From positions 1-27,689 of IMG/VR virus record IMGVR_UViG_3300032156_000061: a stretch of 27,689 nucleotides of DNA, one strand, 5' to 3'. This document shows, in pieces, positions 14,008-22,547 of this stretch. The DNA comes from a virus. The notes under the pieces are model-generated. The model ran no database searches, had not been told where the DNA came from, and worked only from the letters and a program-made list of their open reading frames with translations. The position numbers and the translations under genes are program-made. Positions within the stretch are counted from its first letter, which is position 1, and the number at the start of each line of letters is the position of its first letter.

Positions 14008-14754
14008 ATGTTTCTTTATCAAAAATGGCTGGTAGAACAGGGCGAGTTCAAAGTATTGGATAGCGATTCAAAAATCATATTTTTGATGTTGATGGAATTT
14101 GCAGGAACTAAACCAAATTTAGCAAAAAATTTAGGAACCGCAGAATGCTTTCCTGGATATGAACTTTTGGAAGGACTTACTGGCTACAGCCATCGGAGGA
14201 TCGCTGATGCATTAAAAATATTAGAAAATTCTAAATTGATTTCAATCAGACATCGAAATAAGAAATCTAATGTATATCGGATACTAAATCTGATCGCTCC
14301 CGGTAATCAAAACATAATGTCTGATGAAGACTTGAAAGTCTATCGAAATGCACTTAAGGCCTTAAATGTAGTCCAAGCTCCTCTATGTAGCGCGGCCAGT
14401 AATATTCAGATATTGAAAAGTCATCTTTTGAAAGCTCTACTTATCTATTTGCAGGATTCTTCTTTTAGCTTTCATGACGACATGCCTTCATCTTATCAGG
14501 AACTTTTTCATCTTCTTCAATGTGAAATGGACCGGTATGATAAATTAGATGAAAAAGTCGATTGGAATGATATCTTATCAGATTACATTGAACTCATGGC
14601 TACATGGATAGAGAAAACAGAAGAAGAGTGGAAAGAATATCTTAAACAGAATCCTGATAAAGAGACTAAGCTTAAATATGTGACATCATATGTTCCTATC
14701 TCTATGAGAGATCTGATATGTGATATTCTTCAGTCAGACAGCATAAAAGCATGA
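14008..14754 (+). CDS. Winged-helix protein, replisome-organiser or regulator type
   Basis: The protein has 248 residues. ATG 14008 is chosen because AGGAGG (13996-14001) lies six bases upstream. The frame is open further upstream, but that region is promoter and leader. Residues 1-35 (FLYQKWLVEQGEFKVLDSDSKIIFLMLMEF) and 48-95 (CFPGYELLEGLTGYSHRRIADALKILENSKLISIRHRN) fit the winged helix-turn-helix of phage and plasmid replication initiators and HTH_36-type proteins: S/Y-x-x-L, T-G-Y-S, R-x-I-x-x-A-L-x-x-L-x-x-x-x-L-I. The C-terminal 150 residues are helical and acidic with no motif I know. Divergent from the sugar operon and preceded by a structured leader, it is probably a key control or replication gene. 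Confidence 0.65.
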   Translation: MFLYQKWLVEQGEFKVLDSDSKIIFLMLMEFAGTKPNLAKNLGTAECFPGYELLEGLTGYSHRRIADALKILENSKLISIRHRNKKSNVYRILNLIAPGNQNIMSDEDLKVYRNALKALNVVQAPLCSAASNIQILKSHLLKALLIYLQDSSFSFHDDMPSSYQELFHLLQCEMDRYDKLDEKVDWNDILSDYIELMATWIEKTEEEWKEYLKQNPDKETKLKYVTSYVPISMRDLICDILQSDSIKA

Positions 14755-14824
14755 ACGTCCTATATCTTACTAGCGAAGGTATTCAACCTATGGACCGCGT
14801 TTTTCAATTTAACCTGGAGGTAGT

Positions 14825-15043
14825 ATGTACGTAGAGGTTCCAGACTGCATAGCAGATAGGATTTTGGCGATCGATTGCCCTTATGAGCCACCTGAATGGA
14901 CCGCGGATGGAGATAAGGTAAATTGCACCGCAGGTGAGATTGCAGCCTGTTATGATGCAGAGACCGCAACTGAAATAGCAGCGGCGCACAATATCGATCT
15001 TAGGCGCAAGGCAGTTATGAACGGCCCTCCCCTTACTAGTTGA
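14825..15043 (+). CDS. Small acidic protein of unknown function
   Basis: The protein has 72 residues (starting MYVEVPDCIADRILAIDCPY). GGAGG (14816-14820) lies before the ATG with suitable spacing. It is acidic and alanine-rich with four cysteines. I recognise no family. It is transcribed with the winged-helix gene 70 bases upstream, and no clear terminator lies between them. Confidence 0.55.
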   Translation: MYVEVPDCIADRILAIDCPYEPPEWTADGDKVNCTAGEIAACYDAETATEIAAAHNIDLRRKAVMNGPPLTS

Positions 15044-15095
15044 AGTCCGCAGCCTGCATGTCCATGCAACCATCTTTACAAAGGATAATAAAATC

Positions 15096-15368
15096 ATGCA
15101 AGATGAATATTTCTCAAGTAGTTACGTATCAAAGGTACTAAATATAGGCCCAAGAAAGTTTATGAAGCGTCTTCGAGATCTGAAATTGCTGAATTGGGAG
15201 AATTTACCGGTAAAGCGTGCCCCACAATATTTTAAAGTGGTAAGCAGTGAGCACGGCTGCAAGACTTGCTATGCCACTCGATACAGCCATCTTTTCATCC
15301 AAAGAATTCGTCCCCACATAGCGGACCTACAGAAAGAAGACAAACTCCCCATGGTGGAACGCTTATGA
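15096..15368 (+). CDS. KilAC-like phage antirepressor-type protein
   Basis: The protein has 90 residues. The sequence YFSSSYVSKVLNIGPRKFMKRLRDLKLLNWENLPVKR...YFKVV...YATRYSHLFIQRI follows the order of KilAC/phage antirepressor C-terminal domains: an L-x-I-G-x-x-K-F/L-x-x-x-L-R recognition segment, then a short loop, Y-F-x-V, and a C-terminal helix. These are DNA-binding domains of antirepressors and related regulators. The N-terminal Bro/AntA part is absent, so it is a stand-alone domain. The stop overlaps the next start (ATGA). Confidence 0.55.
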   Translation: MQDEYFSSSYVSKVLNIGPRKFMKRLRDLKLLNWENLPVKRAPQYFKVVSSEHGCKTCYATRYSHLFIQRIRPHIADLQKEDKLPMVERL

Positions 15369-15550
15369 ACCGTTACGAAATCTTACTCGAGAAGAAGCCC
15401 CCGGAGTCTCCTCCACATTTTATTAAGGAGGGGTATGATGTTCTCATTCTTACAGAGCGTTTCTGCCCGCCACCCCCTGATTACAGTCCGCATTTTGCAA
15501 CTTCAATCGTTTTCGTCCCTGAATCATACGTGTGGGGCGGCAATACATGA
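15365..15550 (+). CDS. Small protein of unknown function
   Basis: The protein has 61 residues starting at ATG 15365, which overlaps the previous stop. The same frame opens earlier at 15266, but that part is the shadow of the KilAC-like gene. It is proline-rich (CPPPPDYSP). No family is recognised. The stop overlaps the following ATG (ATGA), which supports a three-gene coupled set. Confidence 0.5.
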   Translation: MNRYEILLEKKPPESPPHFIKEGYDVLILTERFCPPPPDYSPHFATSIVFVPESYVWGGNT

Positions 15551-15972
15551 TCATCCAATGCCCAAACTGCCCCAACGTTTATATTATCGATTACCGCCCA
15601 GACCTCATCACTCAATTCGTGACCTATTGCCCAAGTTGTGGCAAGGACAGCACGAACACCACCCGCGGCCGTGACGAAAGCTGTCGCCCATCCCGCCCTT
15701 GGCCTACGCCCTCCCAGGCCCTTCAAAATCAATTTCTGAGTTCTCTAAAAGAGATTGAAGAAACCGAAGAACCTGACAGCAATTGGTTTGCCCATGGTGA
15801 ACCCGATGCTTGGGTTGAACAAGGTATGCACCTCGCCCGAGTTCAAAGGCTCAAAGGCGGTTTTGTTCATGAGATTAACGACGGAGATTGCTTTTACGGG
15901 CATAAAGAGACACATCACCCCGTTTATCGGACCAATCAGACAAAATACCGCAAACGTAAAAAGTCCTCTTGA
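15547..15972 (+). CDS. Zinc-ribbon protein of unknown function
   Basis: The protein has 141 residues with the start at ATG 15547 (overlapping the previous stop). The frame opens 15 bases earlier, with no better start. The N-terminus has two C-x-x-C pairs, IQCPNCPN (residues 4-7) and TYCPSCGKD about 25 residues later, typical of a zinc ribbon. The rest is hydrophilic and ends in a strongly basic tail (KYRKRKKSS), so nucleic-acid binding is plausible. It is the last gene before the late promoter. Confidence 0.6.
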   Translation: MIIQCPNCPNVYIIDYRPDLITQFVTYCPSCGKDSTNTTRGRDESCRPSRPWPTPSQALQNQFLSSLKEIEETEEPDSNWFAHGEPDAWVEQGMHLARVQRLKGGFVHEINDGDCFYGHKETHHPVYRTNQTKYRKRKKSS

Positions 15973-15997
15973 TTTTAATAATCTGCTAATTTATAAT
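15969..15997 (+). promoter_or_regulatory. Promoter for the packaging/head operon
   Basis: TTGATT (15969-15974), a 17-base spacer and a perfect TATAAT (15992-15997) lie in a local A/T-rich island between the zinc-ribbon gene and terS. Predicted transcription starts near 16004, about 70 bases before the terminase start. Confidence 0.65.
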
Positions 15998-16006
15998 TAT
16001 ATAAGA

Positions 16007-16047
16007 CAGGGCGAGGTACGCCCTGACGTCAGTCACCCCCCGGGGTG
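16007..16047 (+). promoter_or_regulatory. Hairpin-rich leader of the packaging operon
   Basis: CAGGGCG (16007-16013) pairs perfectly with CGCCCTG (16019-16025) around an AGGTA loop. The 8-bp palindrome TGACGTCA (16024-16031) follows, and then the self-complementary CACCCCCCGGGGTG (16034-16047). The G/C-rich stems at the very start of the transcript could protect its 5' end or bind a regulator. The cos or pac site could also lie near here, which I cannot tell from sequence alone. Confidence 0.45.
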
Positions 16048-16074
16048 CCGGATGCAACCCAGAGGAGACATACC

Positions 16075-16470
16075 GTGCCAGGTAAGGTTGGGAAGCCGCT
16101 GAAAGTACGCTCGAAGAAAGAATTACAGTCGCTAATTGATGCTTACTTTGCAGCGAATAGCTCTTTGTCATTATCGGGGTTATGTTTAGCACTTGGGCTA
16201 GCACACAGACGCTCACTTAACGAGTATGAGCAGAACGCTGAGTATGGCAACATTATAAAAAGGGCACGCCTGAAAGTCGAAGAATATTACGAGAAATTGG
16301 CGTGTACCAACCATTCAGCGGCGGGTCCGATTTTCATACTCAAGAACATGGGCTGGTCCGACCGGCAGGAAATTGAACATTCAGGCCAATTGACCAACAT
16401 CATCCGCTATCCATACAAGCGACCGGGGCCCATTGGAGACGTCAATACAGCAGTGGGATCTGACTCCTAA
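16075..16470 (+). CDS. terS: Terminase small subunit
   Basis: The protein has 131 residues with the start at GTG 16075, seven bases after AGAGGAG (16061-16067). An upstream GTG at 16045 lies in a hairpin and has no such site. The pattern KSKKELQSLIDAYF-like, then LSLSGLCLALGLAHRRSLNEYE, IIKRARLKVEEYYEKLA, and GPIFILKNMGWSDRQEIE is that of small DNA-packaging proteins: S-L-x-G-L-x-x-x-L-G, helix-turn-helix, and F-x-L-K-N-x-G-W. It recognises the packaging site and loads the large subunit. It overlaps terL by 38 bases. Confidence 0.85.
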   Translation: MPGKVGKPLKVRSKKELQSLIDAYFAANSSLSLSGLCLALGLAHRRSLNEYEQNAEYGNIIKRARLKVEEYYEKLACTNHSAAGPIFILKNMGWSDRQEIEHSGQLTNIIRYPYKRPGPIGDVNTAVGSDS

Positions 16471-17833
16471 GCAGGATCTTGTACTCTCCCTTGTCGAAAG
16501 AGAAATACTTTTTGGGGGAGCCCGGGGTGGTGGAAAAACCCACTGTGGGCAAATATGGCTTACCTGTGATGAAGATTACATTCTCAACCCTCATTATCGA
16601 GGATTGGTTTTACGTAAGTCTTTTCAGGACCTCAGTGACTGGATAAGTAAAGTTCGAACCTTACTTATAGGAAGAGCCGAAGTCTTCACGCACCCGGCCG
16701 AGATTCGTTACCCAAGCGGCGCTGTGATTTACATGGGGCATTGGGGCGATCCTTCCGCTGTGTCAATGTACTTGGGGCGTGAGTTTCAGAAAATCTTGAT
16801 TGAAGAGCTAACGGACTGTTTTGCAACTGAAGAAGATTACCTCAAGCTACTTGGCTCACTCAGATCATCAGACCCCACTCTTATCTGTCAATGCATGTCG
16901 ACGACGAATCCTGGAGGGCGTGGTCACAGTTGGGTAAAGCGTAGATTCGTTGATGTAGCCAGAAATAAGACTTATTATGAAGCTCACTCAGGTCATACAC
17001 GAATCTTCATTTCAGCTAAGGTCGACGACAACCCGCATATCACACTGAACGACCCAGCTTACGTTGAGTATCTTAATAATCTACCAGCACGTTTGAAGGC
17101 CGCATGGAAGGATGGAAGTTGGGAATTAGCCGAGGGCGCTTACTTCACCGAGTTCGGCCCGCACATGTCAATCAAACCTTTCGAAGTTCCTGAAACAGAT
17201 TGCATATCAGGCCACAGGTTATTCGGCTCACTTGACGTCGGGAAATGTTGTTCTTATGGACAATGGTATCTTCATCCTGATAACAGCATTCATCGCCTAT
17301 TTACATATTATTGCGAATTAAGTTCTATTAGAGATCATGCAGTAGCTTTGAAAAATTTTATTGAAACGCATACACCAAGCCACGGGCATTTTCCGAAGAA
17401 AATTTTCGTTGGTCCGGATGCTTGGACCAAGCGTGGTACTGATGAGATGGTTTGGAGAGCGCCCATTGATGAATATATCGATATCTTTCCCAAGGGGATT
17501 GATTGGGAGAAAGCGAATGACAATAGGGTCAACGGCTCATTCATCATGCAGGATCTTTTTAAGTTACGTGACGGCCGGCCGCAGGTTTATTACGTTGACA
17601 AATATAATAGACAATTTGAAGATGCAATTCCAAGTGCAATGAAAAGCCCCGGTAATCCTGATGATTACGAGAAGACGAATGCCTGGACCGATCATATACT
17701 TGACGAAGCGAGATACGGAATGGTCGGCTTATATAGCTGGTTGACTGGTGAGAAAAAAGCGGTCTATCTGAGACAGCAGACGCAAAAGTGGAATGAACAA
17801 TTTGCCCATGCAGACTGGTATGATGGGATGTAA
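16433..17833 (+). CDS. terL: Terminase large subunit (packaging ATPase-nuclease)
   Basis: The protein has 466 residues starting at TTG 16433 with GGGG five bases upstream. Walker A is GGARGGGKT (28-36), Walker B is ILIEEL (121-126), and the coupling motif is MSTTNPGG (155-162). The nuclease domain has acidic residues D268 (FGSLDVGKC), D329 (FVGPDAW) and D420/D424 (WTDHILDEARYG). All parts needed for ATP-driven packaging and headful or site-specific cutting are present, and the length is normal. It overlaps terS, and a strong AAGGAG site for the following gene lies right after its stop. Confidence 0.93.
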   Translation: METSIQQWDLTPKQDLVLSLVEREILFGGARGGGKTHCGQIWLTCDEDYILNPHYRGLVLRKSFQDLSDWISKVRTLLIGRAEVFTHPAEIRYPSGAVIYMGHWGDPSAVSMYLGREFQKILIEELTDCFATEEDYLKLLGSLRSSDPTLICQCMSTTNPGGRGHSWVKRRFVDVARNKTYYEAHSGHTRIFISAKVDDNPHITLNDPAYVEYLNNLPARLKAAWKDGSWELAEGAYFTEFGPHMSIKPFEVPETDCISGHRLFGSLDVGKCCSYGQWYLHPDNSIHRLFTYYCELSSIRDHAVALKNFIETHTPSHGHFPKKIFVGPDAWTKRGTDEMVWRAPIDEYIDIFPKGIDWEKANDNRVNGSFIMQDLFKLRDGRPQVYYVDKYNRQFEDAIPSAMKSPGNPDDYEKTNAWTDHILDEARYGMVGLYSWLTGEKKAVYLRQQTQKWNEQFAHADWYDGM

Positions 17834-17848
17834 TAAGGAGTAGTTATT

Positions 17849-18361
17849 ATGGGAATCCAGATCGAAGGCTACAGGACGATTTTCGAAGAAAGCGTTTCTG
17901 CGACTACAGCTACTCCTTCCGTTTGGCCTGGAACCAAACGCCTCCATGCTGGTAAGGAATACATCTACGCCTACAATAGCACCGCTTCAACTATGGCACA
18001 GGCGGCTACAGTACTAGTAGACTCTACGGGCTATGAGCTCCAGTCTGACGTCTTGGGCACCGCCTCAGTGGTCTACACAGGCACTCTCAACGACGTTGCA
18101 ATACCGGCAGGAAAATATGGTTGGGTTGCCCTTAATGGGTACAGGGCCGATGAAGGAGCCACGGGTATTCAAGGCAAAACAGGAGTTCAAGGAGCCACGG
18201 GTATTCAAGGAGCCACGGGTATACAGGGTCAGACAGGCTTACAAGGTCAGACAGGTATATTGGCAGGAGGAATTACAGGCGCTGGAACTACCCCTGCAGG
18301 TACTGTTGCAGTAACAATTAGTGGATCCAATTTTTATCTGCTTTATTCAGCGGGGGCATAA
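17849..18361 (+). CDS. Collagen-bearing head protein of the ESVSAxTATP family
   Basis: The protein has 170 residues. The N-terminal 100 match the two proteins after the capsid gene: EESVSATTATPSVWPGTKRLHAGKEYIYAYN... and ...IPAGKYGWVALNGYRAD, where the others have EESVSAVTATP, G-N-x-Y-x-Y-G-Y-N and A-G-x-Y-G-W. A Gly-X-Y insert (18154-18270; GIQ, GKT, GAT, GQT) follows, then a short beta-rich end. It is probably a capsid decoration or head-fibre protein that displays a collagen-like shaft. Its position between terL and portal fits a head role. Confidence 0.7.
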   Translation: MGIQIEGYRTIFEESVSATTATPSVWPGTKRLHAGKEYIYAYNSTASTMAQAATVLVDSTGYELQSDVLGTASVVYTGTLNDVAIPAGKYGWVALNGYRADEGATGIQGKTGVQGATGIQGATGIQGQTGLQGQTGILAGGITGAGTTPAGTVAVTISGSNFYLLYSAGA

Positions 18362-18532
18362 ATGATAGACACAGCGGCAAAAGCAATTCATGAGTTTGGG
18401 CCTAATTTGTTAAGTGCTATCAACGTTATCTGTACTGCAATAGTAGCTATAGTCACTGCAATTATCGGTTATTTGGGTGGAAGGGTACATGGAACGGTGA
18501 TAGCAGCCAAAAAAAACGGCGGAGCAAAATGA
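18362..18532 (+). CDS. 56-residue single-pass membrane protein
   Basis: The start ATG 18362 follows the previous stop directly (TAAATG) and the stop overlaps the next start (ATGA, 18529-18532). Residues 17-41 (LLSAINVICTAIVAIVTAII) are hydrophobic, and the tail is basic (AAKKNGGAK). The layout resembles small phage membrane proteins such as holin-like or head-vertex factors, but I recognise no family. Confidence 0.55.
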   Translation: MIDTAAKAIHEFGPNLLSAINVICTAIVAIVTAIIGYLGGRVHGTVIAAKKNGGAK

Positions 18533-18825
18533 CTTACATTTATGCGTGCGATTGCTGCGGCCTTGAATCTGAAGTCTCCAAGCTACCCGAGCATGCAGGC
18601 CGAGAAGAATTGTGCATTCAGTGCAACGCCCCCTTACGCCGTATCTATAGGCCCATCGGCCTTAACTTCATGACTCTCACTCCCCGGGAGAAGAATGATG
18701 TTACTAAATATAAGCTGGATACCGGGCGTGATCTGGTCTGTATTGGGGATGATATCTCGTCGTTGCAACCGAAGCTATCGGAATATGATTTACCACCTGA
18801 AGTTACTTCTAAGTTCGAGGGATAA
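18529..18825 (+). CDS. FmdB-like zinc-ribbon protein
   Basis: The protein has 98 residues. It opens TYIYACDCCGLESEV and continues ELCIQCNAPLRRIYRP, the Y-x-Y-x-C-x-x-C, C-x-x-C and R-x-Y pattern of FmdB-type zinc ribbons found in many phage head modules. A hydrophilic tail follows. Its role is unknown in general, and it may regulate or assist head assembly. It is coupled to the membrane-protein gene by ATGA and ends six bases before the portal gene. Confidence 0.65.
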   Translation: MTYIYACDCCGLESEVSKLPEHAGREELCIQCNAPLRRIYRPIGLNFMTLTPREKNDVTKYKLDTGRDLVCIGDDISSLQPKLSEYDLPPEVTSKFEG

Positions 18826-18831
18826 ATAGCC

Positions 18832-20805
18832 ATGGCAGATATGTTCGAAGGCACGAGAGACATAAATAGCCCTATGGACATGCCTCGAGTTATCCCCAAT
18901 GATAACGATCGGGGAGGCTCATCCCCAGACTTCAAACTCGCCGTACGCTTATTCACTCAGGGCAAACAGGTTCGAAAACAATACGACCAGGATTGGGATA
19001 AATGGCTCAAATGGTACGGCGGACAGCAATGGGACTGGAGACGCCCGTCTTATAAAGCCAGCCCTTCCATGAACGTGCTCAGGCCAGCCGTTCAGACCGT
19101 CCTTCCTATCATGACTGACGCTTCGCCCGATTTTGACATCAATCCGCAGGAGCCTACCGATTACCAATTCGCCGACACGCTCAATAAGCTGGTTGACAAT
19201 TGGTGGGCACGCAGAAACATGCAGGTCACCCTTACCTATAATATTCTTGACTGTCTGATATTCCCCTGTGGAATCATGAAAGTCGTTTGGAATGACGAGC
19301 TTGACGGCATAGGAGATATCGAATGCACTCGGGTAGACCCAAGAAATATCTACATTGATGCTGATGCAACTGACTTTACTGACGCAAAGTATGTGATTGA
19401 AGAGAAGTGGATCGGGGTGGCGGAACTCAAGCTTAAGTTTCCGGATAAGGCCCAATATATTACAGGTGCTCGCACGACGACCGACCCCAAACAGAAAACT
19501 GAAAGCAAAACCATGGCTGGGGATATCACGTTACAGTCCCCAATTGATCAGGATATCCCCTTACAAAGCAACGGTGATTCAGACAAAAACACTTCGGCTA
19601 CAGCAGGCCAGCTCAAGATTGTTCGAGTTTTGGAATGCTGGGTACGGGATGAAACTCTTGATGAGATGCAGATAGAGGACAAGCAAAACGGTGGCATGAA
19701 GTCCGTCCTCAAAAAGAAATACCCCCGTGGCAGGGTGATTACCATATTACCCGATAGCCAAGTACTATTACAGGGCGTCGACAACCCTTATGCGGACGGC
19801 AAGTTCCCTTACATTCGATTCATCGACACGGTAGTCTCCGGACAGTTCTGGGGTGAAGGTGAGATAAGCCCGCTTATTGAGACGCAGAAGCTTATTAATA
19901 AGGTAGGCTCGACGATCACGGATTGGTGCAATAGAATGACCAATGGCGTGTGGATCGTGGACGATGACAGCGGCGTTAATACGGCTATGCTTACAAATCA
20001 AGTCGGTTTGATTATCAACAAGAAGCGTGGAACTGAAGTCCGTCGTGAAGCTGCCCCCAACTTACCCAGCGAAGTATTCGAGTTTTATAATCTCCTTATG
20101 AGATTGATTGATCAGCAATCAGGAATTCATGATACATCTCGAGGCAGGACGCCTACTGGTGTGACGGCAGCATCAGCTATCCAGTCTCTGCAGGATGCTG
20201 ATCAGACCCGTATAAGACTGAAGGAGCGCAATCTACAGGCTTCATTGGTGCAGCTTGGATATATGGTTGTATCCCGAATGCTTCAATTCTACACGACCCC
20301 TCGAGTCGTGAGAATCACAGGCACACAGGAATGGCCTGAGTTTTATGAGGTATTCTTCTCACGGGAAGAACAGCAAGAGCAGGGTAATCCATATCCTGAT
20401 CAGTTCCCCAACCCTGAAGAAATGATTCCGACCAAAAAATTTATTGCGAATACCAAGCAGTATCAGTTCAGCCCATCTACTAGGCAATATGTAGCCGTGA
20501 CTGATTGGCAGCAGACTGCCCCATCAAAAGGCGAATTCGATGTTGATGTGGTCGCCGGAACGTCCTTGCCCTTCATGAAGCAGAGAAGGACGAATTTGGC
20601 CTTTCAATTATTCCAGGCCCAAGCGATTGATCAAGAGGCCTTACTAGACGCCGTAGAGTTCCCCAATAAAGACGAAATATTACGCAGGATGAACGAGGCT
20701 AAGCAGGCTGCGGCACAAGCTGCTCAGGCGGCTCAAGCCCCACCAACAGGTCTACCAGGCACTATACCATTACAGGGCGGAGCACCAGTCCCGCCAGGAC
20801 AATAG
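18832..20805 (+). CDS. Portal protein
   Basis: The protein has 657 residues. Near the N-terminus, WLKWYGGQQWDWRRPSYKASP, SMNVLRPAVQTVLPIMTDASPD and LVDNWWARRN, then FPCGIMKVVWN and VDPRNIYIDADATDF, form the pattern of podovirus/P22-like portal proteins. EGEISPLIETQKLINKVGSTITDW and GRTPTGVTAASAIQSLQDAD follow, the portal stem and clip region. Twelve copies are expected to form the vertex ring through which DNA enters. The C-terminus ends in an Ala/Gln/Pro-rich tail. It lies between the FmdB-like gene and a Pro-rich protein, as expected for a head module. Confidence 0.88.
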   Translation: MADMFEGTRDINSPMDMPRVIPNDNDRGGSSPDFKLAVRLFTQGKQVRKQYDQDWDKWLKWYGGQQWDWRRPSYKASPSMNVLRPAVQTVLPIMTDASPDFDINPQEPTDYQFADTLNKLVDNWWARRNMQVTLTYNILDCLIFPCGIMKVVWNDELDGIGDIECTRVDPRNIYIDADATDFTDAKYVIEEKWIGVAELKLKFPDKAQYITGARTTTDPKQKTESKTMAGDITLQSPIDQDIPLQSNGDSDKNTSATAGQLKIVRVLECWVRDETLDEMQIEDKQNGGMKSVLKKKYPRGRVITILPDSQVLLQGVDNPYADGKFPYIRFIDTVVSGQFWGEGEISPLIETQKLINKVGSTITDWCNRMTNGVWIVDDDSGVNTAMLTNQVGLIINKKRGTEVRREAAPNLPSEVFEFYNLLMRLIDQQSGIHDTSRGRTPTGVTAASAIQSLQDADQTRIRLKERNLQASLVQLGYMVVSRMLQFYTTPRVVRITGTQEWPEFYEVFFSREEQQEQGNPYPDQFPNPEEMIPTKKFIANTKQYQFSPSTRQYVAVTDWQQTAPSKGEFDVDVVAGTSLPFMKQRRTNLAFQLFQAQAIDQEALLDAVEFPNKDEILRRMNEAKQAAAQAAQAAQAPPTGLPGTIPLQGGAPVPPGQ

Positions 20806-20813
20806 GAGGCACA

Positions 20814-21320
20814 ATGCCAGCATATTCAGCTTATCCGCCTACTAGTAGTATTCCCGGTATGGGGGGACCTGCCGATCAGGCGGCACCGCAGGCTCAGTCC
20901 GGAGCTGAGAAAATGACCAATCCATTTTTCCAGGCCCTAAAAATTATTGGGATTGGGATTAAGACGGCTCAATCGGCTGGTAACCCCAACGCCCCGCAAA
21001 TGGGAACGGCGTTCTCCAGCCTATTACAAAGCATGTCTCATCCTAGTGTAGCCCAGGCAGGCCAACCAGGACAGGGCCAGCCAGCTCCTATGCCTGGACC
21101 AGCTCCACAGGCAGGACCGCCGCCGGCTCCAGCAGCACCAGTTGTGCCGCCAGCCCCGGGTCCGAGTGCAGGTCCGCCAGCTCCAGCAGCGGCACCGCCT
21201 ATGCCACAACCGGGAGCTTTCACGGGTCAGACGCCTTTGGGCCAGCGTCCGGGTCAACGTATGTTTGGGGCTCCTGGTGCAGGCCAACGTCCAGTTTCGA
21301 AACAACCAGTAATCTTATAG
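20814..21320 (+). CDS. Proline/alanine-rich head-module protein
   Basis: The protein has 168 residues. AGGAGG precedes the ATG. Residues 30-75 contain one short helical stretch (TNPFFQALKIIGIGIKTAQS). From about 85 the sequence is low-complexity Pro, Ala, Gly and Gln, mostly disordered, with a few G-x-P runs that are not a regular collagen repeat. No family is recognised. The position between portal and scaffold suggests an assembly or minor head role. The long minus-strand open frames here are G/C-rich shadows. Confidence 0.6.
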   Translation: MPAYSAYPPTSSIPGMGGPADQAAPQAQSGAEKMTNPFFQALKIIGIGIKTAQSAGNPNAPQMGTAFSSLLQSMSHPSVAQAGQPGQGQPAPMPGPAPQAGPPPAPAAPVVPPAPGPSAGPPAPAAAPPMPQPGAFTGQTPLGQRPGQRMFGAPGAGQRPVSKQPVIL

Positions 21321-21330
21321 GAGGTCAATC

Positions 21331-21600
21331 ATGGGTGGAAGTTTTGATGGTGTTTACACAGGTGATGAAGGATGGGCCAAGGGTGGTGATCGTGAGAGCA
21401 TGAACAATGCTTTCGGTTCAGCCGGCGCTTCCAAGGGTGGACCACTTGAATCGCCCGAAGAGAATTTTATTGGCCGTTCCATGAGCCCCGCGGCTCTTGG
21501 GGATCCGGCTAATAATCTTCCAAGCGTTAATAGCGTCAAACCTGAATCTGATGATTCATTTGATTGCATGGCGGATAAAGCACCTTTATTCGGTAAATAA
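21331..21600 (+). CDS. Small acidic glycine-rich protein of unknown function
   Basis: The protein has 89 residues (starting MGGSFDGVYTGDEGWAKGGD) with an AGGAGG site in front of the ATG. It has abundant Gly, Ser, Asp and Pro and no clear domain. It lies just before the scaffold gene. The 50 bases after it contain a 10-bp palindrome, TGCGTACGCA (21628-21637), but no terminator. Confidence 0.55.
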   Translation: MGGSFDGVYTGDEGWAKGGDRESMNNAFGSAGASKGGPLESPEENFIGRSMSPAALGDPANNLPSVNSVKPESDDSFDCMADKAPLFGK

Positions 21601-21656
21601 TATCCTGGGGAAAGCTCAGGGAGCAATGCGTACGCACCTCACCTAAAGGAATGAAT

Positions 21657-22547
21657 ATGTCTTACAATGAAGCACAAGAACAGGCCGTCGCAGAGTTAGA
21701 TGCTCGGCAACCGAATGAGTCCGAAGATCAGACTCCCGTTGAAGGCCAAGAGAATAATGCTGAGGGCCAGCAGCAGGTTACTGGTGGCGATCCGAATTGG
21801 AACCCACAGGAATGGCAACTCAAGTTTAGAGACCAAGTCGTAGTTCCAAAAGATCGTAACCATCTAATCAATCTGGCTCAGCAGGGGTTCAGCTATTCAC
21901 AGCGAATGCAGGAGATGAAGTCGCGTGAAGATCAGCTCAACGCCCAAAAGGCGCAGTATGATCAGTATGCGAAGCTCGAAGACGCGTTCGCCCGGAACCC
22001 GGCATTCAGAGAACAGATCATGCAGTGGTATCAGAACAGCCTTACTCCAGGGGTAACCCAAAGTCAAGCTGCCGCTGCGAGTCCTCAACAGTCGTCTATT
22101 CCTCCTGAGTTACTGCAGGAAATACAGTCTCTCAAGGAATGGAAACAGAATTTCGAATCGTTTCAACAGCAACAGCAAGAGCAGCAGGCCGACAATGAGA
22201 TCATGAGTGAGATCCAACAACTCCAGCAAAAGTATGCCCGTGACGATTGGGAGAGCCCGGCGTCCAACGGTAATAGTTTACTGAAGGAAGTGATCAAACA
22301 TGCTTACGATCTTGGCGGCGTCAAGTTGGAGACAGCTTATAGAGATTTGATGTGGGATTCTCATACCAAGCAATCTGAGATTGGTGGGATGAAGAAGGCC
22401 GCTGAAGCTCAAGCTGCCTCACGTAAAGCTGGTGTGATTGCAGGTGGACGTTCCAAGGGAGCGGTTCCAAAGCAAGTTGACACTGCCTCGATGGGCTACT
22501 CGGATATCGAAAAGCTGATTAAGTCGGAGTATGGCATCAACTCGTAA
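21657..22547 (+). CDS. Probable capsid scaffolding protein
   Basis: The protein has 296 residues, counting from ATG 21657. The AAAGGA site directly abuts an earlier in-frame ATG at 21651 and has proper spacing only to the second. It is very rich in Gln and Glu. Residues 75-110 and 155-200 are predicted coiled coils (SLKEWKQNFESFQQQQQEQQ). The C-terminus is basic (MKKAAEAQAASRKAGVIAGG), like the capsid-binding ends of scaffolds. The position between portal and major capsid genes fits. I see no protease motif. Confidence 0.75.
   Translation: MSYNEAQEQAVAELDARQPNESEDQTPVEGQENNAEGQQQVTGGDPNWNPQEWQLKFRDQVVVPKDRNHLINLAQQGFSYSQRMQEMKSREDQLNAQKAQYDQYAKLEDAFARNPAFREQIMQWYQNSLTPGVTQSQAAAASPQQSSIPPELLQEIQSLKEWKQNFESFQQQQQEQQADNEIMSEIQQLQQKYARDDWESPASNGNSLLKEVIKHAYDLGGVKLETAYRDLMWDSHTKQSEIGGMKKAAEAQAASRKAGVIAGGRSKGAVPKQVDTASMGYSDIEKLIKSEYGINS

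Noticed and set aside
13850-14035. 61-residue open frame in the leader
   Set aside because: It lies at the predicted RNA 5' end without a ribosome-binding site and overlaps the structured leader and the real start. A leader peptide is possible but unsupported.
18949-19455. 168-residue minus-strand open frame opposite the portal gene
   Set aside because: It is a shadow of the portal coding frame, with no start signal or family pattern.
21024-21305. Minus-strand open frames opposite the Pro/Ala-rich gene
   Set aside because: They are long only because the plus-strand gene is G/C-rich and low-complexity, they encode Arg/Trp- or Gly/Ala-rich nonsense, and they lack ribosome-binding sites.
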